From: CAMDHY01 sp943372725
GTDB lineage: Bacteria; Pseudomonadota; Alphaproteobacteria; Rhizobiales; Segnochrobactraceae
Length of the DNA: 26,820 nt
NCBI GenBank assembly: GCA_943372725.1
Contig: CALRZT010000021.1
Span: 1 to 26,820 of the forward strand
Direction of reading: 5' to 3'
Shown: one piece after another, positions 15,571 to 23,215 of the stretch
Layout of the letters: each line of letters begins with the position of its first letter
How positions within the stretch are numbered: position 1 is the stretch's first letter
Translations under genes and position numbers: made by a program
The notes under the pieces: generated by a model
What the model saw: only the letters and a program-made list of their open reading frames with translations
Databases searched by the model: none
What the model was told of the DNA's origin: nothing

Positions 15571-16578
15571 TCATGGCGTGTTTGGCTTATCTGACTTATC
15601 TGGCGTCGCAGGAGACTGGCTGGAGCGCCTCGAGCGGAGCGTCGGCTGAAGGGTTGGTGTGCGCAGCCGCATGTCCTCCAGAGCTCGCCGGACAGAGGAC
15701 TCGGAGACGACGAGACCGCCGATGTTTTTTAGGTCCTCCCTTATGCTCTTGACCGGCAGCGCCGGGGGCACTCCGCCGGGATATACTTCCCTCAGCTTTT
15801 CAGGGATCGCGTTGCGCGCTCTGCGAACGGACTTGCGTAAGCGGCTCCCGGCGGTAGGGGCGCTACTCGAAGGGAGGCGAATTGCCTCGGCGCCCTCGCC
15901 CTTTGCAGTCGAAATGGCATCCTCGCGCGAAACCCGCACCTCCGAAAAGTGCCGCTCGACAATACGCCCAGAACTCCGGTAATCCTTAATTACCAAATCT
16001 GCTGAAGAGCCATGCGCACTTGCTGCATGTGCACCTGGGTTCTCTATATCATAATACATTCCAATTCTGTCCAAAAATCTGATGTAGGTGATCTTTTCAA
16101 CAGACACTCGCGTCCAAAGATGATGTATATACTTCGCATCGTCTGGCACGCTGTACTCAAAATAGTGGCTATCTCTGCTTACCGATCTGACAAAAGGCCC
16201 ATTGATCTCGAAGATCTCGCTCTTCTCCTCATTCACGACATACTCCCCGCGGCTCGAATCGAATAGGATGCGGTCAAATGACGGCTGAGCTCTAGGGACT
16301 TTTACTCGATACCCATGTAACAGCAATTTCTTCTGCTCAACTTCTTCCAGAAGTTTTGCAACAAACAAACTCCGCATACGATAGCCGTCGGCATCATCCA
16401 AGCCGTGCAAAAGATATCTTGGCTGCGCATTGATGCGATAGTCCTCACGATCGACCGGCTCATCGAACAGCTTGGTCAGCACGACACCATAAAGGGCGTA
16501 CCGCACGGCCACGCGCAGCGAGATCTGTTCGTCGGCTGGAAGTTCGTACCGTACCTGCATGCTGATAGACCCCTTCAT
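15571..16578 (-). CDS. Unrecognised 335-residue protein of the element
   Basis: I do not recognise this protein. The N-terminal 200 residues are mixed alpha/beta with many aromatic and charged residues (VRYALYGVVLTKLFDEPVD, GYRMRSLFVAKLLEEVEQKK, KYIHHLWTRVSVEKITYIRF). The linker is Ser/Ala-rich. Near the C-terminus, YPGGVPPALPVKSIREDLK followed by VVSESSVRRALEDM looks like a winged-helix DNA-binding segment of the type seen in phage and island proteins. The C-terminal tail is basic and Ser/Pro/Asp-rich. Start ATG 16578 has AGGGGA five bases upstream; ATG 16560 is an alternative. Base composition is clearly more AT-rich than in its neighbours, suggesting separate acquisition. It follows the restriction gene by 24 nt and is probably cotranscribed with it. 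Confidence 0.7.
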   Translation of the reverse strand: MKGSISMQVRYELPADEQISLRVAVRYALYGVVLTKLFDEPVDREDYRINAQPRYLLHGLDDADGYRMRSLFVAKLLEEVEQKKLLLHGYRVKVPRAQPSFDRILFDSSRGEYVVNEEKSEIFEINGPFVRSVSRDSHYFEYSVPDDAKYIHHLWTRVSVEKITYIRFLDRIGMYYDIENPGAHAASAHGSSADLVIKDYRSSGRIVERHFSEVRVSREDAISTAKGEGAEAIRLPSSSAPTAGSRLRKSVRRARNAIPEKLREVYPGGVPPALPVKSIREDLKNIGGLVVSESSVRRALEDMRLRTPTLQPTLRSRRSSQSPATPDKSDKPNTP

Positions 16579-16602
16579 CGTCCCCTAGCGTCCGATCCCG
16601 CT

Positions 16603-19600
16603 TCAGGACAGTCCAAGACGGCGCAGTTCCTCGGCGGGGTCGAGGGGCATGCGCGGGGGTGCGGTGCGCCACATCAGCGCGACCTCCTCCGGCGTCAGGC
16701 CGTAGGCGGCGTTGACGAGGTCGGAGAGGTGGCGCTCCAGCGTCAGGATCTCCGACGCGGCGGCGCGGGCGGGCGCGACGGTCTCGGCGTATTCGGCCTT
16801 CAGCCGTGCGATGTCGGCGGCGGAGAGCTTGCGGGCGCGCGGCAGCGCGGCCCGCACGGCGGCGACGAAGCCGTCGGCATCAAGCCGCTGCGGCTCGGCC
16901 AGCGCCCGGCCAGGCTTGTCGAGGCCGAACTCGTGGCGGAGCCAGTCGATGGCGGCGGCCTTTGCGAGGGAGATCGCCTCTGTGCGGCTTGTTATCTGCT
17001 CAAACTGTGTTTCGGCATTCGTTTCTAGTGTTGGGATCGGAAATTTTTCGACTAAATAGCTCATAGGAGAAAGTGCCTCATCCTTCAGATGAGGCAGTTC
17101 CCGCCAATTATACCACCGCATTGCCGCTGAATTTAGGACAGACAGCAACGCCGGGTCAAAACTTCTCAGCAGAAAACACTTATCATTACAAAGTTCGCCG
17201 GCACGGCTTGCAGAAAAACTTTGGTAATATTGAATGACCTGATAAACAATTTTCGGCTCGAAAAACGCCTCGTAGTAAGAACAGGGTCGCAACTCCCACC
17301 AGAAGCGCCCGTGATCCTGGCGGATGCGAAGACCGCGGCGCTCTCCATCTGTAACATACTCCTCCCACTGCTTCAGGTGTCGATGAAGCGATGGATACGT
17401 CGCCCTGAAGAGAGTCTCAGCAGCCACATCGTCAAGAGAGTCCGCCCAAGGCCATGGATAGTCGCCACTCGACTTCATGACGATCATGTGCAGGCCGCTC
17501 GGAGGGGACCACCACCGCTCGATGTCCTGCCCGCGCAGATAGGGCTTGATGATCTCGGCGCACTTCGGGTCGTCGCGCACCAGCCGGTCGCGGGTCGGCG
17601 TGTCGATCAGGAACGCCTCGTTGAGCCCCGTCTTGATGCCATAGAGCGGCTTCACCCCCGCGTACTCGGCGAGCGGCACGCCGTTGCGGCGGATCTTGTC
17701 GAGGAGGCGGACCACCTCGGGCGGCTCCAGCGTCCAGCTCTGGCGGGTGAAGTGGGCGCGCGGCAGCGGATAGGTCGCGGCCGCCACGGCCCCCGACAGC
17801 CCCTTCTGCGGCACCGCATCGCGGGGAATGACGCAGACGCTCGTCTCCTCCGCCGGCAGCTCGGGAGGATCGGGCCGGCGCACGACGACGACGCAGGGGA
17901 AGACGTCGGCATCGGGGAAGAAGTGCTTGGCGTGGCCGAAATCGGCGATGAACTCGACCTCGCCGTGCTCGGCGAACAGCCCGCGCAGTTCCTCGGCGTA
18001 GCCGGCGCGCAGCCACTTGTTGGTGACGACGAAGCTCATACGGCCGCCGGGCCGCAGCAGCCGCAGGCCCTGTTCGTAGAAATAGACATAGAGGTCGGCC
18101 ATGCCGTCGAAAGCCGTGTAGTCGGCCTTCAGCGCGCGCTTCACCTCGTCGCCGAGCAGTTCCTGGCGGACATAGGGCGGGTTGCCGATCACCGCGTCGA
18201 AGCCGCCGCGCGGGGCGGTGGAGGTGAGGTTCGACCAGACGTTGGGAAAGCCGATCTGCCAGTGGAAGAAGCGGTGGGCCGCGCTTCGCTCGGCGGCGGC
18301 GTCGAGCAGGCGCTGCGCCAGCGCGCGGCGCCGGTCGCCACCGGCGAGGCCTGGGAAAAGGCCCGGCTGGTCTTCCGGCGCGTCGGCGTCGAGTGCCGCC
18401 ACCAGCTCCGGCGAGGCGACGCGCGCGCCCTGCGCCACCTCGAGCGTCTTGCCGAAATACCCGGTCAGCAACGCTCGATAGGCGTCACCTTCCTCGAAGG
18501 CCCGGTGCTGCTCCAGCAACCGCTCCCGCTGGCGCTCGCTCTTGATCGCGGAAGCCGCGAGCGCGAGGGGCGCCTTCTTGGGCTGAGACGCGAGAATGCC
18601 CATCATCCTCTCGGCGGTGAGCAGCGAGAAGAGCGCATCGGCCGGCCGAGCAGCCTCTTCCACGGCGGCGAAGATCGACTTCGATGCCTCGACTTCCGCG
18701 AGATCGGCATCGGCGTTCTCGCCGATCTGGTCCATCAGCCCGGCCACATTCTCGATACTGGCGATCTGGCCGACGTTGAACAGCGGGTCGACGCCGCGCA
18801 GCGTGGCAAGCGCACTCGCCACCGTCATGCCGACGACACTGTCGCCGCAGCGCAGATGGTGGTCGAGGAAGGAGAGCGGCGCGCCGACGGTGAAGGAGTG
18901 CAGCCACAGCGCCACCTTGGCGAGCTCCACCGCCATCGGGTTCTTGTCGACGCCATAGACGACGCGCTTCAGCACCATGCGGCGGACGATGTGGCGGTCC
19001 TCGAGCTGGCTCTCGACCAGCGGCCAGCCGTTGGCGCGCGCCTGCGCCACGATGCCGTCGCGCACCGCAGCGATCCGGGGCGCGAGCGGCGAGACGTAGG
19101 CGCCGAAGCGCACCGTCGCCTCGGCCTCTGCCATTGCGGCGAGCACCCGGTCGGCCAGCCAGTCGACCAGGCTGACAAGGAAGTGCCCGGAGCCCATCGC
19201 CGGATCGCAGACCTTCAGATCCAGCAGCCCGCTGGCGGGGTCGACGGCGGTGAGGTCGGCGAGGCGCTGCGCGACCGGCCGATGGTCCGCCGCGAGCGCG
19301 GTCGCCCGCTCCGCGAAGGCCGTAAGCCGGTCCTGCACAAGCGGCCCGACGGCGCGTTCGATGATCAGCGAGACGAGGTCCTCGGAGGTGTAGTAGCTGC
19401 CGGACGACTTGCGGGCCGTCGGGTCGTCGGCGACGACCACCCTCCCCGCCTCGACGCGCAGCCCGTACTCGAGGATGCGCTCGTAGACGGAGCCGAGCTG
19501 TTGCACCGAGAGGTCGCGGTAGTTGATGTATTTCGGCGCCCGACCGTCGCTGTCCTCGAGGTGGGAGAGGCCGAACAGCACCTCCGCCATCACCGCGTCC

Positions 19601-20781
19601 GACAGCTGCACGCGGGCGAGGATCGGTGCTGCGTCCGGTGCGAACAGGCCGCCGTTGTAGGGCGGGATGCCGAGGTCGTTGTCGCCGTTGGCGATAGCGG
19701 TGAAGACGCCCGTCAGTCGCGACCAGTAGGTTGTGAAGCGGTCAGAGAGCCGGTCGCCCCGCGCCCGGCCGTCGGCGATCTCCGTGCGCATGCGCGTTAG
19801 CGAGTAGGCGGCATAGGGCCCGGTCTCGTCGGGAAGCAGGTTGCGGTCCTCGGCATAGAGGACGAACAGGATGCGGTAGAGCAGGATCAGCGCGCCCTCG
19901 CGGACCTCCGCCAGCGCCGCCGTGTTGAGGTCGGCCTTGCGATCGGCACGCGCCAGCGCATCGGCGAGGAGCGGGAAGACGCGGGTGAAGACGACGTTCG
20001 ACAGGTCGCGCGCGACGCGCGCCTCCCACTGCCGCCCTTCCCGCAGCGCCAGTTGGTGGAAGGTCTCGCCACGCTCCCGAGGCAGGAATGCGGAGCGGCC
20101 GAACAGCAACAGGAACAGCTTCAGGACGTGGCTCTGCCAGGCGGCGGCGTCCGCGAAGCCGGGCGGCGGGCGGTCGAGGAGGTCGAGGTCGCAGCCCGGC
20201 GTGCCGAGCGCCTTGCCAAGGTCGATCTCGAGAAAGTCCTCGGCGACCGAGACGGCCCCGCTGAAATAGAGCCGCCAAACGCGGCCGTTCGTCAGGATGC
20301 CCCAGCGCAGCCCGCCGCTGGTGATGTCGTCGATGCGCCGGAGGTAGCGCAGCATCTGCGTCGAGGGGACGCCGACGTCGCCGCGCCGACCGTCGGCCCG
20401 GTCGAGGATGCGGCCCCAGCGTTTCGCCTCGACGACGCAAAGCGCGTGCTCGAGGCGCTGCAGCGGAGGCAGGCCGGCGGCGCTCTCCTTGTCGGATGGG
20501 CTGCCGAAGAGGAGACCGTCCGGGATGTCCTCGCGGCCCTTTGCCGAGAGCTTCTGTTGCGGCAGCCAGTCCGCCCAGTCGAGCGCCTCGACCACCGGCC
20601 AGATCAAGTCACTTTCGGTCTCCGCCTCGATCGGATCACGCCGCACGGCGAAGCCGGAGAGGAGCGAGCGACACCGATGAGCAAATTGCGCGACGTCCTC
20701 GTCCGCAAGGTCTGCCCAGGCCTGCGTCGACCGGATGCCCTCAATCAGGAAGTCGATGGTGAACAGGGTGCCGGCGAGCAC
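16603..20781 (-). CDS. Type IIG (Eco57I-like) restriction-modification protein
   Basis: A single 1392-residue polypeptide that should both cut DNA and methylate adenine at its target. A PD-(D/E)xK-like nuclease is near the N-terminus: REDIPDGLLF (about 81-92), then LCVVEAKRWG (about 112-122), with an earlier EAETESDLIWPVVEAL. The gamma-class methylase core has motif I VCDPAMGSGHFLVSL (about 522-536) and catalytic motif IV NPPY (about 865), followed by FVVTNKWLRAGY. From about residue 1040 (LYGIKTGLNEAFLID) the target-recognition region runs to about 1265, then a coiled C-terminus. GTG 20781 is the first possible start after a stop codon, with GAGAGG five bases upstream. The DNA for residues about 1150-1265 is strikingly AT-rich. 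There is no separate S or M subunit gene. Confidence 0.9.
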   Translation of the reverse strand: MLAGTLFTIDFLIEGIRSTQAWADLADEDVAQFAHRCRSLLSGFAVRRDPIEAETESDLIWPVVEALDWADWLPQQKLSAKGREDIPDGLLFGSPSDKESAAGLPPLQRLEHALCVVEAKRWGRILDRADGRRGDVGVPSTQMLRYLRRIDDITSGGLRWGILTNGRVWRLYFSGAVSVAEDFLEIDLGKALGTPGCDLDLLDRPPPGFADAAAWQSHVLKLFLLLFGRSAFLPRERGETFHQLALREGRQWEARVARDLSNVVFTRVFPLLADALARADRKADLNTAALAEVREGALILLYRILFVLYAEDRNLLPDETGPYAAYSLTRMRTEIADGRARGDRLSDRFTTYWSRLTGVFTAIANGDNDLGIPPYNGGLFAPDAAPILARVQLSDAVMAEVLFGLSHLEDSDGRAPKYINYRDLSVQQLGSVYERILEYGLRVEAGRVVVADDPTARKSSGSYYTSEDLVSLIIERAVGPLVQDRLTAFAERATALAADHRPVAQRLADLTAVDPASGLLDLKVCDPAMGSGHFLVSLVDWLADRVLAAMAEAEATVRFGAYVSPLAPRIAAVRDGIVAQARANGWPLVESQLEDRHIVRRMVLKRVVYGVDKNPMAVELAKVALWLHSFTVGAPLSFLDHHLRCGDSVVGMTVASALATLRGVDPLFNVGQIASIENVAGLMDQIGENADADLAEVEASKSIFAAVEEAARPADALFSLLTAERMMGILASQPKKAPLALAASAIKSERQRERLLEQHRAFEEGDAYRALLTGYFGKTLEVAQGARVASPELVAALDADAPEDQPGLFPGLAGGDRRRALAQRLLDAAAERSAAHRFFHWQIGFPNVWSNLTSTAPRGGFDAVIGNPPYVRQELLGDEVKRALKADYTAFDGMADLYVYFYEQGLRLLRPGGRMSFVVTNKWLRAGYAEELRGLFAEHGEVEFIADFGHAKHFFPDADVFPCVVVVRRPDPPELPAEETSVCVIPRDAVPQKGLSGAVAAATYPLPRAHFTRQSWTLEPPEVVRLLDKIRRNGVPLAEYAGVKPLYGIKTGLNEAFLIDTPTRDRLVRDDPKCAEIIKPYLRGQDIERWWSPPSGLHMIVMKSSGDYPWPWADSLDDVAAETLFRATYPSLHRHLKQWEEYVTDGERRGLRIRQDHGRFWWELRPCSYYEAFFEPKIVYQVIQYYQSFSASRAGELCNDKCFLLRSFDPALLSVLNSAAMRWYNWRELPHLKDEALSPMSYLVEKFPIPTLETNAETQFEQITSRTEAISLAKAAAIDWLRHEFGLDKPGRALAEPQRLDADGFVAAVRAALPRARKLSAADIARLKAEYAETVAPARAAASEILTLERHLSDLVNAAYGLTPEEVALMWRTAPPRMPLDPAEELRRLGLS

Positions 20782-20786
20782 TCGGG

Positions 20787-20806
20787 CCTCTCACACATTC
20801 CAGATC
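20787..20806 (+). repeat. Right attachment repeat
   Basis: CCTCTC-ACA-CATTCCAGATC repeats the tRNA-Ser 3' end (11396-11415) with only the central three bases changed. It lies 5 nt upstream of the restriction gene start codon, and its complement provides that gene's ribosome-binding site. The 259 bp beyond it, up to 21065, hold no gene I can support, only a CACAA/TTGTG inverted repeat at 20828-20842. Confidence 0.6.
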
Positions 20807-21065
20807 GCGGCGCGCCGCAGGGGTGCACACAAGCTGGTTGTGCCCGCGCCAACCGTGCATCGCCAGCGGGGGCAAATCAACTCGGCGGCGAGGAAGCGGG
20901 TCGGGAGCGGTGCGCGCGAACCCGAGCCTCGCGTCAGCCCACCTTGTGGCGGCTCCCGCGATAGACTTGTTTACGTTTGACAGGGAGCCGCTGCCCTCCC
21001 CAGCCCCTCGAATGCAGCCCGAGGCGCCCTCTACGCCGTCATTCGAACGGACGACCCAAATCCCT

Positions 21066-21518
21066 CTAGCTCGCAAGGCCGGAGGCCGACGCGCCCTTGG
21101 GTGGAAGGACGAGCGGGATCAGCCCCATCTCCAGGCTGCGGGCGATCCGCCGGGCGCGGTCGAGCATGTGCTCGGCGCCTTGGTGGGTGAAGCGGGCGCG
21201 GGCCACTTCCTCGAACAGCGAAAGCCAACGAGCGAAGTGAGCGGGCTCGAGCCGGAGATGCGCGTGTGCCTGCATCGGCTGGCCGTGATAGTCGCCCGTC
21301 ATTAGCGCGACCGATCTCCAGAAGCAGGTTATGCGCGCGACGTGGGCCTCCCAGTCGATGACGTCGTCGAACTTCGGGCCAATCAACGGGTCGGTGCGGG
21401 CGGCGGCGTAGAAGGCGCGCACGAATGCTTCGATCGCCACTTCGTCGATGCCGGTGCGGTCGATGATATCGCGGGTCAACGCGGCGCGCCGGTCGGGACC
21501 CTCGAGGCCGACACTCAT
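21066..21518 (-). CDS. Group III truncated hemoglobin
   Basis: A protein of 150 residues that aligns by eye with the Campylobacter Ctb type. The B-helix FVRAFYAAARTDPLIGPKF carries Tyr37 (B10). The signature FWRSVALMTGDYHGQPMQAH places the proximal heme His at about residue 85. HFARWLSLFEE places the group III Trp (G8) at about 98. These small heme proteins bind O2 and NO and are linked to nitrosative stress or peroxidase chemistry. The first residues are an extension beyond the Ctb length. ATG 21518 has AGGAG at a good distance. It follows nnrS by 90 nt on the same strand, so it is probably the last gene of the nar operon, protecting against NO. Confidence 0.88.
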   Translation of the reverse strand: MSVGLEGPDRRAALTRDIIDRTGIDEVAIEAFVRAFYAAARTDPLIGPKFDDVIDWEAHVARITCFWRSVALMTGDYHGQPMQAHAHLRLEPAHFARWLSLFEEVARARFTHQGAEHMLDRARRIARSLEMGLIPLVLPPKGASASGLAS

Positions 21519-21608
21519 TCGATCGACTCCTGACAGGCGGCCCCACGCCGCAACGGCTCGGGCGGCGGTGACGATCCCCGCTGGATGGGCATGGTGATGT
21601 TGGCGAGA

Positions 21609-22862
21609 TCAGTCCGCTCCGCCGTTCACGCGCGGGCCGACGAGCATGGGGACATAGGCGCCGAGGAAGAAGGTGAAGCTCGCCACCCAGCACACCGTGG
21701 CGGCGATGAGTGGCAGCATCGGGTCCTCGATGACGACCGGGCCGAGCACGCGGAGGAGCACGGCGGCGAGCAGAAGGACGTAGGCGGCGACAGTCGCCGC
21801 GGTGGCGACCAGCGGGCGGCCGGTATGGCCGAGCGTCGCCCGTGACATCACCGCGAGGATCATCGTGGCGAGCGCGCCAGCGACCTGAAGGTGCAGCCAG
21901 TTGATCGCCCAGTCGGCATCTAGCAACAGCCAAACGGCCTTCAGGGCGAGCGCCAGCGCCACGAGCCCATAAGCGACGTGCAAGATCCACAGGATCGGCG
22001 CGCGAAGCGTCCGCAGTCCGTGCCAGCGCGACAGCCGCAGGGCGAGCAGCACCGCCGCCACCGCCGCGAGGGCGCCCGCCGCCGGGCTGTCCGGCAGGAC
22101 CACATCAATGCCGACGACCGCCAGCAGCGACACAATCGAAGCCGCGTCGACGCCGGGGAAAGGCCGCACCTCGACCGGCGTGCCGGCCGCGCGCAAGGCG
22201 TTCAGCGTGAAGGTCGGGATGATGCGGCCGCCGATCAGCCCGACCAGCAGGAGGGCGACGTTCGCCATCAGCCTCTGGCCGGTCGGCCACGTCGAAGCGG
22301 ACCACCAGCCGGCGGCGTCGCCGAGCATCAGGAGGTCGCCGGTCCAGAACAGCAGGATCAGCGCCGGCGGCCCGAACAGCCGCGGCGAGCCGGCCTTCAG
22401 GAGGGCCGGGAGCACGAGCAGGAGCGCGGCCGGTATCGCGGCGAGCGCCAAGGGCGCGGCAAGCTCGATCTCTATCGGCGAGCCCGGCAAGAGAGCGAGC
22501 CTCGTTGCGAGGAACAGCGCAAAGAGGCCGACGAGCGGCCCGCCGGCGTAGGGCGGGCCCTTCGTCCAGTTCGGAATGGCGGTGAGCACGAAGCCGATCA
22601 TCGTCGCGCCGACGAACCCCGCCAGCAGCTCGTGCGCGTGCCACTTCGGCAAAGCGAGCGGACCGTCGGGCACCGGCATGCCCGCAAGCGCCAGCATCCA
22701 AACCACGACGCCCAGCGGCGCCCACAGCCCGGCGATCAGGAAGAACGGCCGGAAGCCCTGCGAGAAGAACGGGATCGACGGCTCGGCGACGGGCCGCGCC
22801 GTCCCGGTTCCGTCGGTTTGCGGCGGCGCTACCGCGATGGTGGTGCCTTCAGGGGTGGGCAT
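21609..22862 (-). CDS. nnrS: NnrS family heme-copper membrane protein
   Basis: An integral membrane protein of about 417 residues with roughly 12 hydrophobic helices. Family landmarks include FSQGFRPFFLIAGLWAPL after a polar start, PKWHAHELLAGFVGATMIGFVLTAIPNW, LIGGRIIPTFTLNAL, WLHLQVAGALATMILAVMSRATLGHTGRPL and the closing FFLGAYVPMLVGPR. NnrS proteins bind heme and copper and accompany denitrification and NO defence; their role is thought to be protecting cells from NO or its iron complexes. ATG 22862 overlaps the end of the preceding gene by 14 nt. A GTG at 22901 would add 13 residues and overlap more. The position between nar genes and a globin fits an NO-handling set. Confidence 0.93.
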   Translation of the reverse strand: MPTPEGTTIAVAPPQTDGTGTARPVAEPSIPFFSQGFRPFFLIAGLWAPLGVVVWMLALAGMPVPDGPLALPKWHAHELLAGFVGATMIGFVLTAIPNWTKGPPYAGGPLVGLFALFLATRLALLPGSPIEIELAAPLALAAIPAALLLVLPALLKAGSPRLFGPPALILLFWTGDLLMLGDAAGWWSASTWPTGQRLMANVALLLVGLIGGRIIPTFTLNALRAAGTPVEVRPFPGVDAASIVSLLAVVGIDVVLPDSPAAGALAAVAAVLLALRLSRWHGLRTLRAPILWILHVAYGLVALALALKAVWLLLDADWAINWLHLQVAGALATMILAVMSRATLGHTGRPLVATAATVAAYVLLLAAVLLRVLGPVVIEDPMLPLIAATVCWVASFTFFLGAYVPMLVGPRVNGGAD

Positions 22863-23208
22863 GGTCGGCGCGGGCCTCTCCGCAGGTGCATCCGCCACCA
22901 CAGCCGCCGGACGGTCCAGCCAGCGCCTCCCGGTCGCGGGCGAGCGACCAGCGGACCATCCGCTCCAGGGTGATGCGCGCGGGGTCGTCGCCGTGCTCGA
23001 TCGCCGTCATCAACGCCAGCCAGTCCTCGTCCGACGCGGCGGCGGCGAAGCGACGGGTAGCGCCGGAGGCGTAGGCCCCCGGGCTCTCGTCGTGCACGGA
23101 GCCGATCGCCTGGACCTCGGCCAGGAGCACGATGTCGCCGAGCGCCTCGAGCGCCACGGCGGCGCCTTCCTCGTCCTCGAGCCGCCTCAGGATGGTTCCA
23201 AGCAACAT
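22849..23208 (-). CDS. Small protein with Cys-rich tail in the nar operon
   Basis: A protein of 119 residues with no domain I can name. The body is helical and acidic: MLLGTILRRLEDEEGAAVAL, ALGDIVLLAEVQAIG, DWLALMTAIEHGDDPARI, LERMVRWSLARD. The end is a glycine-cysteine stretch GGCGGGCTCGEARADHAHP with three cysteines and two late histidines, a likely metal- or cofactor-binding tail. It starts 7 nt after the PpiC gene stop (ATG 23208) and overlaps nnrS, so it is firmly in the operon. A role in maturation or regulation of the nitrate/NO enzymes is only a guess. Confidence 0.8.
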   Translation of the reverse strand: MLLGTILRRLEDEEGAAVALEALGDIVLLAEVQAIGSVHDESPGAYASGATRRFAAAASDEDWLALMTAIEHGDDPARITLERMVRWSLARDREALAGPSGGCGGGCTCGEARADHAHP

Positions 23209-23215
23209 TGCGTCC

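Larger units (their letters stand above)
11396..20806. mobile_element. Integrative element in tRNA-Ser, satellite-like, no integrase found
   Basis: The segment is bounded by the tRNA-Ser 3' end and an imperfect copy of it (17 of 20 bases) at 20787-20806. Between them lie genes typical of integrative elements: an AlpA-type HTH protein, a primase-polymerase/DUF3987 helicase, an unrecognised protein of different base composition, and a type IIG restriction-modification gene. All recognised genes point towards the tRNA. The flanks are housekeeping (rplU, GGCT-like) and respiratory (nar) genes. I saw no tyrosine or serine recombinase, no capsid or packaging genes and no conjugation genes. It may be a decayed or helper-dependent island. 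The boundary rests on a short repeat, so the exact right end is less certain than the left. Confidence 0.72.

Noticed and set aside
16603..20781. BREX PglX or a type I/ISP system
   Set aside because: The methylase core is similar, but an N-terminal nuclease motif is present in the same chain and no brxA/B/C/L, pglZ, hsdS or helicase genes are nearby; type IIG fits better.
20960..20990. TTGACA-like box near 20980
   Set aside because: It points to the plus strand, away from the restriction gene, and has no -10 box at a usable distance.
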